From NCBI GenBank assembly GCA_022759065.1, contig JAEMPZ010000136.1:1-6814 (forward strand): a stretch of 6,814 bases of DNA, written 5' to 3'. This document shows, piece by piece, positions 1 through 4,811 of the stretch. Each line of letters starts with the position of its first letter. Position 1 is the stretch's first letter. Source of the stretch: Acidobacteriota bacterium. GTDB lineage: Bacteria > Acidobacteriota > UBA4820 > DSQY01. The notes beneath the pieces are model-generated. The model was not told where the DNA came from, made no database searches, and was given only the letters and a program-made list of their open reading frames with translations. Both the position numbers and the translations under genes were made by a program.

Positions 1-71
1 TCTCACTCTCTAACTTTCTTACATTCATTCCGCTCATCGCAATGCTTGCCTTGGGGGCCAATGCGTGGTAG
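1..71 (+). CDS. C-terminal tail of an unknown, probably membrane protein (5' end outside window)
   Basis: The frame starting at base 3 is open from the window edge to a TAG at 69-71 and encodes about 22 residues. The stretch is strongly hydrophobic (it contains FLTFIPLIAMLALGANAW just before the stop) and looks like a C-terminal membrane helix. The stop lies 30 bases before the coaBC start, on the same strand, so it may be the preceding gene of the same operon. The family cannot be named from so short a tail. It could also be chance open frame, but the hydrophobic composition and the position just before a strong coaBC ribosome binding site favour a real gene end. Confidence 0.45.
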   Translation, partial: SLSNFLTFIPLIAMLALGANAW

Positions 72-101
72 TTTCAAGGCTCGAAGAGCTAAGGAGGCAT
101 C

Positions 102-1319
102 ATGGCCCCAAAAGAATCCGGTTCAAGTTGGAAGGTGACGCTGGGGGTAAGCGCGGGAATCTCCATTTACAAGGCCTGCGACCTCGTTCGAAGGCTAAGG
201 GAGCGTGGGGCGGAGGTGCGCGTCGTCATGACCAAGAACGCGACGCGGATGGTCTCTCCCGTTACTTTCCAGGCGCTCTCCGGAAACCCCGTGATCAGCG
301 ACCTTTTTGAAGGGTCGGGAGAACCGTCAATCTCCCACATAGAGCTGGCGAAGTGGGAGGATCTGCTCGTCGTAGCCCCGGCGACGGCTGATATTCTGGG
401 CAAATTCGCCAGGGGGATCGCGGACGACTTCCTCTCGACCCACTATCTGGCGTGCACGTCAAAAGTCCTTCTGGTCCCGGCCATGAACGGCGCCATGTGG
501 CGCCACGCCGCGGTGCAGGAGAATGTCCGAATCCTCGCCGCGAGGGGGCACGCGCTTCTTTCGCCCGGACGAGGAAGCCTTGCGTGCGGGGACGTTGACG
601 ACGGAAGACTGCCCGAACCTTCCGAGATAGCCGATGCGGCGCTGCGCCTCATTGCCAACAAGGGCGAAATGGCCGGGCTCAAAGTGCTTGTCACGGCGGG
701 CCCGACGCGAGAGCCTCTTGACGGGGTGAGGTTCATCTCGAACCGCTCCTCGGGCAAGATGGGTTATGCCATAGCGGCTGAAGCGGCGCTGCGCGGGGCG
801 GAGGTGACGTTGGTTTCGGGGCCGGTTGCCCTCGAAGCGCCGTTCGGCTCGGAAAGGGTGATGACCGAGACGGCGGAAGACATGGAAAGAGAGGTCCGCT
901 CCCGTTTTCCAAAATGCGATGTCCTCGTTATGGCCGCAGCCGTAAGCGACTACAAGGCGAGAAAGGTCCTCCCAGGCAAGAGGAAAAAAGATGGGCTCAC
1001 CTGGAAGCCCGAGCTGGCGGCGGCGCCAGACATCCTGAAGGGGCTTGTTCCTCTCAAGAGGCCTGGGCAGTTCGTTTGCGGCTTTGCCGCGGAGACCTCC
1101 CGGCTTAAGGAGAATGCCATCAAGAAACTCAAGGAGAAGAAGCTGGACATGGTGGCGGCCAACGACGTTTCAAAGGCCGGCGTGGGTTTTGATTCCGAGA
1201 TGAACGCCTTGACGCTTTTCACGCCCGACGGCGCCGAACAACGCATCAGGGAGGGGACAAAAGCATCCTGCGCGAGCGCCCTTTGGGACGCGATCATGGA
1301 GGCCCGAGGTGGCAAGTGA
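102..1319 (+). CDS. coaBC: Bifunctional phosphopantothenoylcysteine decarboxylase / phosphopantothenate-cysteine ligase (CoaBC)
   Basis: This enzyme performs two cytoplasmic steps of coenzyme A synthesis. The CoaB half joins cysteine to 4'-phosphopantothenate using CTP, and the CoaC half decarboxylates the product to 4'-phosphopantetheine with FMN. The CoaC domain spans roughly residues 10-185. It shows SHIELAKW with the catalytic His79, the APATAD segment at 92-97, PAMNGAMW with Asn129, and ACGDVDDGRLPEP with Cys162. The CoaB domain spans roughly 192-402. It shows TAGPTREPLDGVRFISNRSSG (198-218), AAAVSDYK (278-285), a basic GKRKK segment (292-296), GFAAET (327-332) and AANDV (352-356). At 405 residues it has the usual full length. 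The ATG follows AAGGAGG at 91-97 with a 4-base spacer. The first loop reads GVSAGIS where the family usually has GV(T/S)GGIA, a mild variation. The 3' end overlaps the next gene by 11 bases, suggesting translational coupling. Identification is secure. Confidence 0.97.
   Translation: MAPKESGSSWKVTLGVSAGISIYKACDLVRRLRERGAEVRVVMTKNATRMVSPVTFQALSGNPVISDLFEGSGEPSISHIELAKWEDLLVVAPATADILGKFARGIADDFLSTHYLACTSKVLLVPAMNGAMWRHAAVQENVRILAARGHALLSPGRGSLACGDVDDGRLPEPSEIADAALRLIANKGEMAGLKVLVTAGPTREPLDGVRFISNRSSGKMGYAIAAEAALRGAEVTLVSGPVALEAPFGSERVMTETAEDMEREVRSRFPKCDVLVMAAAVSDYKARKVLPGKRKKDGLTWKPELAAAPDILKGLVPLKRPGQFVCGFAAETSRLKENAIKKLKEKKLDMVAANDVSKAGVGFDSEMNALTLFTPDGAEQRIREGTKASCASALWDAIMEARGGK
1298..1311 (+). 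promoter_or_regulatory. Ribosome binding site and GTG start of the uracil-DNA glycosylase, inside coaBC
   Basis: GGAGG (1298-1302), a 6-base spacer and GTG (1309-1311) lie within the last codons of coaBC, whose TGA is at 1317-1319. This arrangement decides the non-ATG start and suggests that ribosomes finishing coaBC re-initiate here. Confidence 0.7.
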
Positions 1320-2049
1320 CCTCAGGCGCGAGCAGCTTCTGTTGCGGGCCGGTTTTTTGAAGGAGCAGGGCCTCGACTACGTGCTTGACCGCCCCGAACT
1401 TCATCCCCCTGGAAAGGCCGCGGGCGCCGGAAAGCATCCTTCCAAGCCCGGCGGAGATGTCCCGGAACCATCTGCCGAAATGGCCGCTGGACGAGCGCTG
1501 CTCGCGCAATGGGAGACAGCCAAAGAGTGCCGCCGCTGCCGCCTGTGCGAAGGGCGCAAACAGGTTGTCTTCGGCGCCGGCGATCCAGAGGCGCGGCTGA
1601 TGTTTATCGGCGAGGGTCCGGGCGCGGACGAGGACGCCCAAGGGGTTCCCTTTGTCGGCCGCGCGGGCCAGCTATTGACCGACATCATCACCAAAGGCAT
1701 GGGGCTGGAGCGAAAGAGCGTTTACATCGCCAACATCGTCAAGTGCCGCCCTCCTGACAATCGCGTGCCGCTGCCGGATGAGGCGGCCGCATGCCTGCCT
1801 TACTTGAAGGCCCAAATTGCCGCCATCGGGCCGGAAGTGATCGTGACTTTAGGCAAGACGGCGGTGCTATACCTCCTGGGGATAGAGACGCCGATAACAA
1901 AGGTGCGGGGAAAATGGCTTAGTTATGAAGCAATTCCAGTCATGCCTACATTTCACCCAAGCTACCTGCTGCGCAATCCCGCGGCCAAAAGGGATGTCTG
2001 GGAAGACGTGCAGAAGGTCATGGCCAAACTGGGGATTCAAAGGCCTTGA
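1309..2049 (+). CDS. udg: Type-4 (family 4) Fe-S uracil-DNA glycosylase
   Basis: The enzyme excises uracil from DNA, starting base-excision repair of deaminated cytosine or misincorporated dUMP. The 246-residue product carries the family-4 hallmarks. Motif [13 protein letters not shown] at 101-112, is followed by PFVGRAG (114-120). VKCRPPDNR lies at 145-152 and motif B, HPSYLLR, at 216-222. A [4Fe-4S] cluster is expected from cysteines in CxxCxxC (Cys74, 77, 80), Cys146 and Cys162, one more than the four normally used. Residues 1-65 form a poorly conserved, partly Pro/Gly-rich N-terminal extension. The start is GTG at 1309. It is chosen because GGAGG at 1298-1302 sits 6 bases upstream and because the frame is open only from this overlap with coaBC. 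The next Met is too far in to be needed. It is probably co-transcribed with coaBC and translated by re-initiation. No canonical terminator follows on the + strand. Confidence 0.93.
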   Translation: MASDLRREQLLLRAGFLKEQGLDYVLDRPELHPPGKAAGAGKHPSKPGGDVPEPSAEMAAGRALLAQWETAKECRRCRLCEGRKQVVFGAGDPEARLMFIGEGPGADEDAQGVPFVGRAGQLLTDIITKGMGLERKSVYIANIVKCRPPDNRVPLPDEAAACLPYLKAQIAAIGPEVIVTLGKTAVLYLLGIETPITKVRGKWLSYEAIPVMPTFHPSYLLRNPAAKRDVWEDVQKVMAKLGIQRP

Positions 2050-2160
2050 GCCGATTCAACTTTGCCCGCACCTGTCCCAAATAGCTTTTGCAGGGGCACG
2101 GTGCAAGTCGCATTCCGAAGCGAAGCGGGGAACTTCCCTGTTCCATAGCGCCATCGCCAG
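2050..2160. other. Intergenic stretch after the glycosylase gene, with short inverted repeats
   Basis: I find no credible gene here. Two weak dyads are visible. TTGCA (2088-2092) pairs with TGCAA (2102-2106) across a 9-base loop, and GGAAC (2129-2133) pairs with GTTCC (2140-2144) across 6 bases. Neither is followed by a T-run on the + strand, so neither is a convincing intrinsic terminator for the coaBC-glycosylase unit. The segment might be part of a dispersed intergenic repeat, but a single copy in the window cannot show that. Confidence 0.4.
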
Positions 2161-2192
2161 AAAAGAAAAAAGGGCGGGGTTGCCCCCGCCCT
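2161..2192 (-). terminator. Rho-independent terminator of the small minus-strand gene
   Basis: On the minus strand the sequence reads AGGGCGGGG, loop GCAA, CCCCGCCCT, then TTTTTCTTTT. The stem is a perfect 9 bp (arms 2184-2192 and 2171-2179), almost all G-C, with a 4-base loop and an immediate T-rich tail (2170-2161). The signal is strongly directional: on the + strand the hairpin is followed by GTGGTTCCCC, with no T-run, so it should stop only leftward transcription. It lies 13 bases past the stop codon of the 63-codon ORF and would end that transcript. It could also catch read-through from the upstream DUF1318 gene. Confidence 0.92.
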
Positions 2193-2198
2193 GTGGTT

Positions 2199-2214
2199 CC
2201 CCACCTCAGTGGGG
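2199..2214 (-). repeat. Small hairpin over the stop codon of the 63-codon ORF
   Basis: CCCCAC (2199-2204) and GTGGGG (2209-2214) form a perfect 6-bp G-C-rich dyad with a 4-base loop that holds most of the ORF's TGA (2208-2206). On the minus strand it lies just 5' of the intrinsic terminator, so the RNA 3' end would carry two hairpins in tandem. A role in 3'-end stability or in termination is inference only. Confidence 0.5.
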
Positions 2215-2397
2215 AGTGGTTGCCCGGGGAGTAGGAGGCGCCTCTCCGGGTCTTGGACCAGTGGTGGAACCTTGGAAAGGGAGACCAAATTTGGCCGTGT
2301 TGTAAAGGAACTGGGCAGGATACTGGCCAAAAGGGGCGGGAACCCTCTTCGATGAAACTGGGAGGCTCCTTCGGATATAGGGAATCTTCTTCGCCAT
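2206..2397 (-). CDS. Small basic, proline-rich hypothetical protein (63 aa) in its own transcription unit
   Basis: I do not recognise this product. It is 63 residues long, begins MAKKIPYIRR, and is strongly basic (9 Lys/Arg against one acidic residue, Glu52). It is proline-rich (12 Pro) and has no Cys, signal peptide or membrane helix. The first half has scattered aromatics (Tyr7, Phe23, Tyr26, Phe30, Tyr32, Phe37, Phe41). The tail from about residue 43 looks disordered (Gly/Pro/Thr-rich). It is supported as a gene by its surroundings. An SD, GAGGTGAG, lies a few bases upstream of the ATG, a near-consensus promoter sits 25-53 bases upstream of the ATG, and a perfect terminator begins 13 bases after the stop. 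The predicted transcript is about 250 nt. A nucleic-acid-binding role would fit the charge but is speculation. The alternative is a structured small RNA in which the ORF is incidental, although the well-placed SD argues for translation. Confidence 0.62.
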   Translation of the reverse strand: MAKKIPYIRRSLPVSSKRVPAPFGQYPAQFLYNTAKFGLPFQGSTTGPRPGEAPPTPRATTPH

Positions 2398-2400
2398 CAG

Positions 2401-2408
2401 CTCACCTC
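2401..2408 (-). promoter_or_regulatory. Shine-Dalgarno of the small 63-codon ORF
   Basis: The minus strand reads GAGGTGAG (2408-2401), then CTG, then ATG (2397-2395). GAGGTGA is a 7-base match to the anti-SD complement, with 7 bases between GAGG and the ATG. It fixes the ATG at 2397 as the start. Confidence 0.7.
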
Positions 2409-2421
2409 ACCGTGCCGTGAT

Positions 2422-2450
2422 AATATAGGGCGCAAAGCCCTTTCCGTCAA
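2422..2450 (-). promoter_or_regulatory. Sigma70-type promoter for the small minus-strand gene
   Basis: The minus strand shows a -35 box TTGACG (2450-2445), a 17-base spacer (2444-2428) and a -10 box TATATT (2427-2422). Each hexamer is one substitution from consensus and the spacer is optimal. The predicted transcript start near 2415 leaves an 18-base leader that contains the Shine-Dalgarno. It is the clearest promoter in the window. The upstream flank (minus strand, around 2475-2460) is A/T-rich, which may help polymerase binding. It indicates that the small gene is transcribed independently of the glnA/DUF1318 operon. Confidence 0.8.
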
Positions 2451-2672
2451 GGAGGAGAAACCTCTTTAATATCAATGAGTTGTCGGCAAACATTAGCATT
2501 GGCGGGTGTTTGGCCGCTATATCACCAAGCAACTATGAGTAAAATATGGCGTTAGATGATGTTTCTGGCGCGAAACGCGAAATAGGCAGGTTGAACTTGG
2601 AGAGCGGAGTGCGGAAAAAAGCAACCACATCCGCTACTCCACCCTCCACAAATAGGTTCGCTACCTTCTACC
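2451..2672. other. Intergenic region between the small gene's promoter and the DUF1318 gene
   Basis: This 222-base stretch is visibly more A/T-rich than the genes around it. I find no supported coding region on either strand. A 26-codon + strand ORF from 2475 lacks a well-placed Shine-Dalgarno. The stretch holds an imperfect dyad at 2606-2640 and a tiny CGCG-AAA-CGCG dyad at 2569-2579. No standard intrinsic terminator for the leftward operon is seen, so that operon may end by another mechanism or run on into the terminator at 2192-2161. Confidence 0.5.
2606..2640. repeat. Imperfect inverted repeat downstream of the DUF1318 gene
   Basis: GGAGTGCGG (2606-2614) is the reverse complement of CCGCTACTCC (2631-2640) apart from one bulged base, with a 16-base spacer. 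It lies 33 bases past the DUF1318 stop. The T-run on the minus strand (TTTTTT, 2620-2615) falls inside the loop and not after the stem, so it does not fit the intrinsic-terminator pattern. It may still form an RNA hairpin at the end of the operon. Confidence 0.35.
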
Positions 2673-3323
2673 TTATTTCTGCTTCCAGCTTCCATCAGGC
2701 ATCTGGATCCACCAACCAGCGGCGGCTCTCTCCCTGCGCAAGGCGGCGAATGTGGACTTCGCGTCTTGAAGCACCTGAGCAATGTTGGGCTCTGTCGGTT
2801 GAAGCCCCTGCGCCAACACCGCAGCGCGTGCCAGCCCCTTGATGACGACGACGCGGTCCTGGTTTTCATCATCAATGGTTCTCTGGTCACGCCGGTCCGA
2901 AAGCGTGCCTCTGACCACAAGCATCCCATCTTTGCCTTCGCCGACAGCGCCCGATGCCCTGAGAGCGTCCACCCGGCTCATTCTTGCGCCTATTCGCTGG
3001 TAGGCTTCGACCACGTCCGGCATATTCTTAATGCGGCTGTACATCTCGTCTTCGGTTATGGGGCCTGCCGCATAGGCCGTTTGGACTGGGGCAATGCGGT
3101 TCAAAAAGCTTTGCGGCTTAGGTTGCGGCTGCTCAGGAGCCGGCACAACCGGCGGGGCTTCGCCGGGTTTGGGCGTGGTGGCCGGGCTTCCTTTGAGAAG
3201 CTCGTCCTCCAGCGTCGCCAAGGCGCCTTTGGCCGCCGATTCGGGGAAATAGACATTGACAACCACGTGGATGCAGGCCAGAGTTGCCATGACCACTAAA
3301 GTCACTCCCAGGATACGTCGCAT
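2673..3323 (-). CDS. DUF1318 / YdbL-like envelope protein with lipoprotein-like N-terminus
   Basis: The 216-residue protein starts with MRR followed by a hydrophobic stretch ending at TLAC (Cys17), then a VNVYFPESAA segment (22-31). This resembles the signal and early mature region of DUF1318 proteins and suggests export, possibly with lipid attachment at Cys17. The lipobox is imperfect, with Thr at -3 and Leu at -2. A Pro-rich linker follows (about 46-72, many P, E, Q, K), then a C-terminal domain (about 88-216). That domain contains ENQDR at 153-157, where the family has a conserved Asn/Arg pattern, and it ends GWWIQMPDGSWKQK, matching the GE(Y/W)(V/I)Q..(N/D)G.W..K end of YdbL. E. coli YdbL (about 108 aa) works with YdbH and YnbE in outer-membrane lipid homeostasis. 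This protein is twice as long and neither partner is in the window. The start at 3323 is chosen over an ATG 69 bases further upstream because GGAGG sits 6 bases before it and the signal begins there. It is last in the operon, 46 bases after glnA. Confidence 0.78.
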   Translation of the reverse strand: MRRILGVTLVVMATLACIHVVVNVYFPESAAKGALATLEDELLKGSPATTPKPGEAPPVVPAPEQPQPKPQSFLNRIAPVQTAYAAGPITEDEMYSRIKNMPDVVEAYQRIGARMSRVDALRASGAVGEGKDGMLVVRGTLSDRRDQRTIDDENQDRVVVIKGLARAAVLAQGLQPTEPNIAQVLQDAKSTFAALRRERAAAGWWIQMPDGSWKQK

Positions 3324-3369
3324 GTTTCCCTCCTTTTCGCGAGCGTGCCACATTTGTAGGCAAACGCGC

Positions 3370-4782
3370 TTAAATATCAAAGTAAAGGGCAAATTCGTAG
3401 GGGTGCGGCCTCAAGTTCATCTCCTCGACCTCTCGGTGGCGCTTGTACTCTATCCACGTCTGGATAAAATCTTCCGTGAAGACGTCCCCCTTCAAAAGGA
3501 ACTCATGGTCCCTTTCAAGTTCGTCGAGCGCTTCGCTCAGGCTCCCAGGCATTGTCGGTATATTCTTCATCTCCTCGGGAGGAAGGGCGTAAAGATCCTT
3601 GTCTAGAGGCGCCCCTGGATCAATACGGTTAAGCACCCCGTCCAGGCCCGCCATCAACTGCGCGGCAAGCGCCAGGTAGGGATTGCATGAGGGATCCGGC
3701 GGGCGGAACTCAAGCCGTTTGGCCTTCGGGTTTTCAGTGTACATGGGGATTCTAATGGAAGCCGAGCGGTTCCGGCGGCTGTAGGCGAGGTTCACCGGAG
3801 CTTCAAAGCCGGGGACGAGCCTCTTGTACGAGTTGGTCGTCGGGGCTATCAGCGCGGCCAGGGAACGGGCGTGCTTTAAAAGTCCTCCGGCATAGAAAAG
3901 CGCCGTCTCTGAAAGCCCTGCATAGCCGTTTCCTGGGAAAAGTGGCTGGCCTTTTTTCCAGAGGCTCTGGTGCGTGTGCATCCCGGAGCCGTTATCGCCA
4001 AAGAGAGGCTTGGGCATGAAGGTCGCGGTTTTGCCGTAGCGCAACGCCGTATTCTTCACGACGTACTTGAACTTCATCAGGTTGTCCGCGGTCTGCACCA
4101 GCTTGTCGAACCGCATGTCAATCTCGCACTGTCCGGCAGTGGCGACTTCGTGGTGGTGCGCCTCCACGTGTAGGCCGACCTCGTGCATCAGGCGCACCAT
4201 CTCGCCTCTCAAGTCCGAGAGTGAATCGGTGGGAGGCACGGGGAAGTAACCTTCCTTGTACCTTGGCTTGTACCCTAGGTTGGGGTTTTCCTCCCGGCCG
4301 CTGTTCCATCTTCCCTCGTTAGAATCGAGGAAGTAGTAGCCAGAATTGGCCGTCTGGTCGAAGCGTATGTCGTCAAAAACAAAGAACTCGGCCTCGCACC
4401 CGAAGAAGGCCGTGTCGGCTATGCCCGTGCTTAAAAGGTAGGAAGTGGCCTTCAAGGCTATGTTTCGCGGGTCGCGCGGGTATGGCTCGTGCGTGACCGG
4501 GTCAAGGATGTCGCAGATGAGCGTGACAGTGGGTTGAGCGAAAAACGGGTCAATGAATGCGGACTGGGGATCGGGGATGACGATCATGTCGCTCTCGTGG
4601 ATGGAACGCCAGCCACGGATCGAGGAGCCATCAAACCCGACGCCGTCTTTGAACGCATCTTCGCTGAACGCCTGCGCCGGCACGGTGAAGTGCTGCCAGA
4701 GCCCAGGAAGGTCCATGAAGCGGAGGTCAACCATCTGAATGTTTCTGGACTTGATAAGTTCCATCACCGCTTTTGAGTCCAT
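3370..4782 (-). CDS. glnA: Glutamine synthetase, type I (adenylylatable, GSI-beta-like)
   Basis: The enzyme makes glutamine from glutamate, ammonia and ATP in the cytoplasm and is the main entry point for ammonia. The 470-residue length is typical for the dodecameric GSI class. Visible motifs include [10 protein letters not shown] (49-58), metal ligands in CEAEFFVFD (Glu130, Glu132), and [15 protein letters not shown] (208-222, with Glu212 and Glu220). [10 protein letters not shown] (264-273, with His269), [13 protein letters not shown] (317-329, with Arg321 and Glu327) and [15 protein letters not shown] (357-371) follow. [12 protein letters not shown] (393-404) places Tyr398 at the adenylylation site known from E. 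coli Tyr397, so control by GlnE-type adenylylation is likely. The ATG has an upstream GAAAGGAGAGGA. The gene begins 29 bases after the pseudokinase/TonB stop, with no visible sigma54 (-24/-12) or sigma70 promoter in the gap. It is therefore probably transcribed from upstream. The usual neighbour glnB/glnK is absent from the window. Confidence 0.97.
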   Translation of the reverse strand: MDSKAVMELIKSRNIQMVDLRFMDLPGLWQHFTVPAQAFSEDAFKDGVGFDGSSIRGWRSIHESDMIVIPDPQSAFIDPFFAQPTVTLICDILDPVTHEPYPRDPRNIALKATSYLLSTGIADTAFFGCEAEFFVFDDIRFDQTANSGYYFLDSNEGRWNSGREENPNLGYKPRYKEGYFPVPPTDSLSDLRGEMVRLMHEVGLHVEAHHHEVATAGQCEIDMRFDKLVQTADNLMKFKYVVKNTALRYGKTATFMPKPLFGDNGSGMHTHQSLWKKGQPLFPGNGYAGLSETALFYAGGLLKHARSLAALIAPTTNSYKRLVPGFEAPVNLAYSRRNRSASIRIPMYTENPKAKRLEFRPPDPSCNPYLALAAQLMAGLDGVLNRIDPGAPLDKDLYALPPEEMKNIPTMPGSLSEALDELERDHEFLLKGDVFTEDFIQTWIEYKRHREVEEMNLRPHPYEFALYFDI

Positions 4783-4811
4783 CGGGTTCCTCTCCTTTCG
4801 AACGTGAGGGA

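Noticed and set aside
65..310. Open + strand frame beginning with ATG-like context just before coaBC
   Set aside because: It overlaps the motif-rich CoaC coding frame, has no Shine-Dalgarno and encodes Arg/Gly-rich composition typical of a shadow frame.
2171..2200. The G-C hairpin as a + strand terminator for the coaBC-glycosylase unit
   Set aside because: On the + strand the stem is preceded by A's and followed by GTGGTTCCCC. The T-run exists only on the minus strand.
2161..2415. Known structured RNAs (6S, SRP RNA, RNase P RNA, tmRNA) as the identity of the small transcript
   Set aside because: I see none of the conserved sequence elements of SRP RNA, RNase P RNA or tmRNA, and no 6S-like long bulged rod. 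A novel RNA is not excluded.
2475..2555. 26-codon + strand ORF near the promoter region
   Set aside because: The purine-rich GGAGG-like stretch is about 20 bases upstream, too far, and composition and length do not support a gene.
3324..3392. Longer DUF1318 protein starting 23 codons upstream at 3392
   Set aside because: It would overlap the end of glnA and place a basic segment before the signal-like region. GGAGG sits at the right distance before the ATG at 3323.
4783..4811. A sigma54 (NtrC-type) promoter in front of glnA
   Set aside because: The gap is only 29 bases and has no GG-N10-GC type -24/-12 pair.
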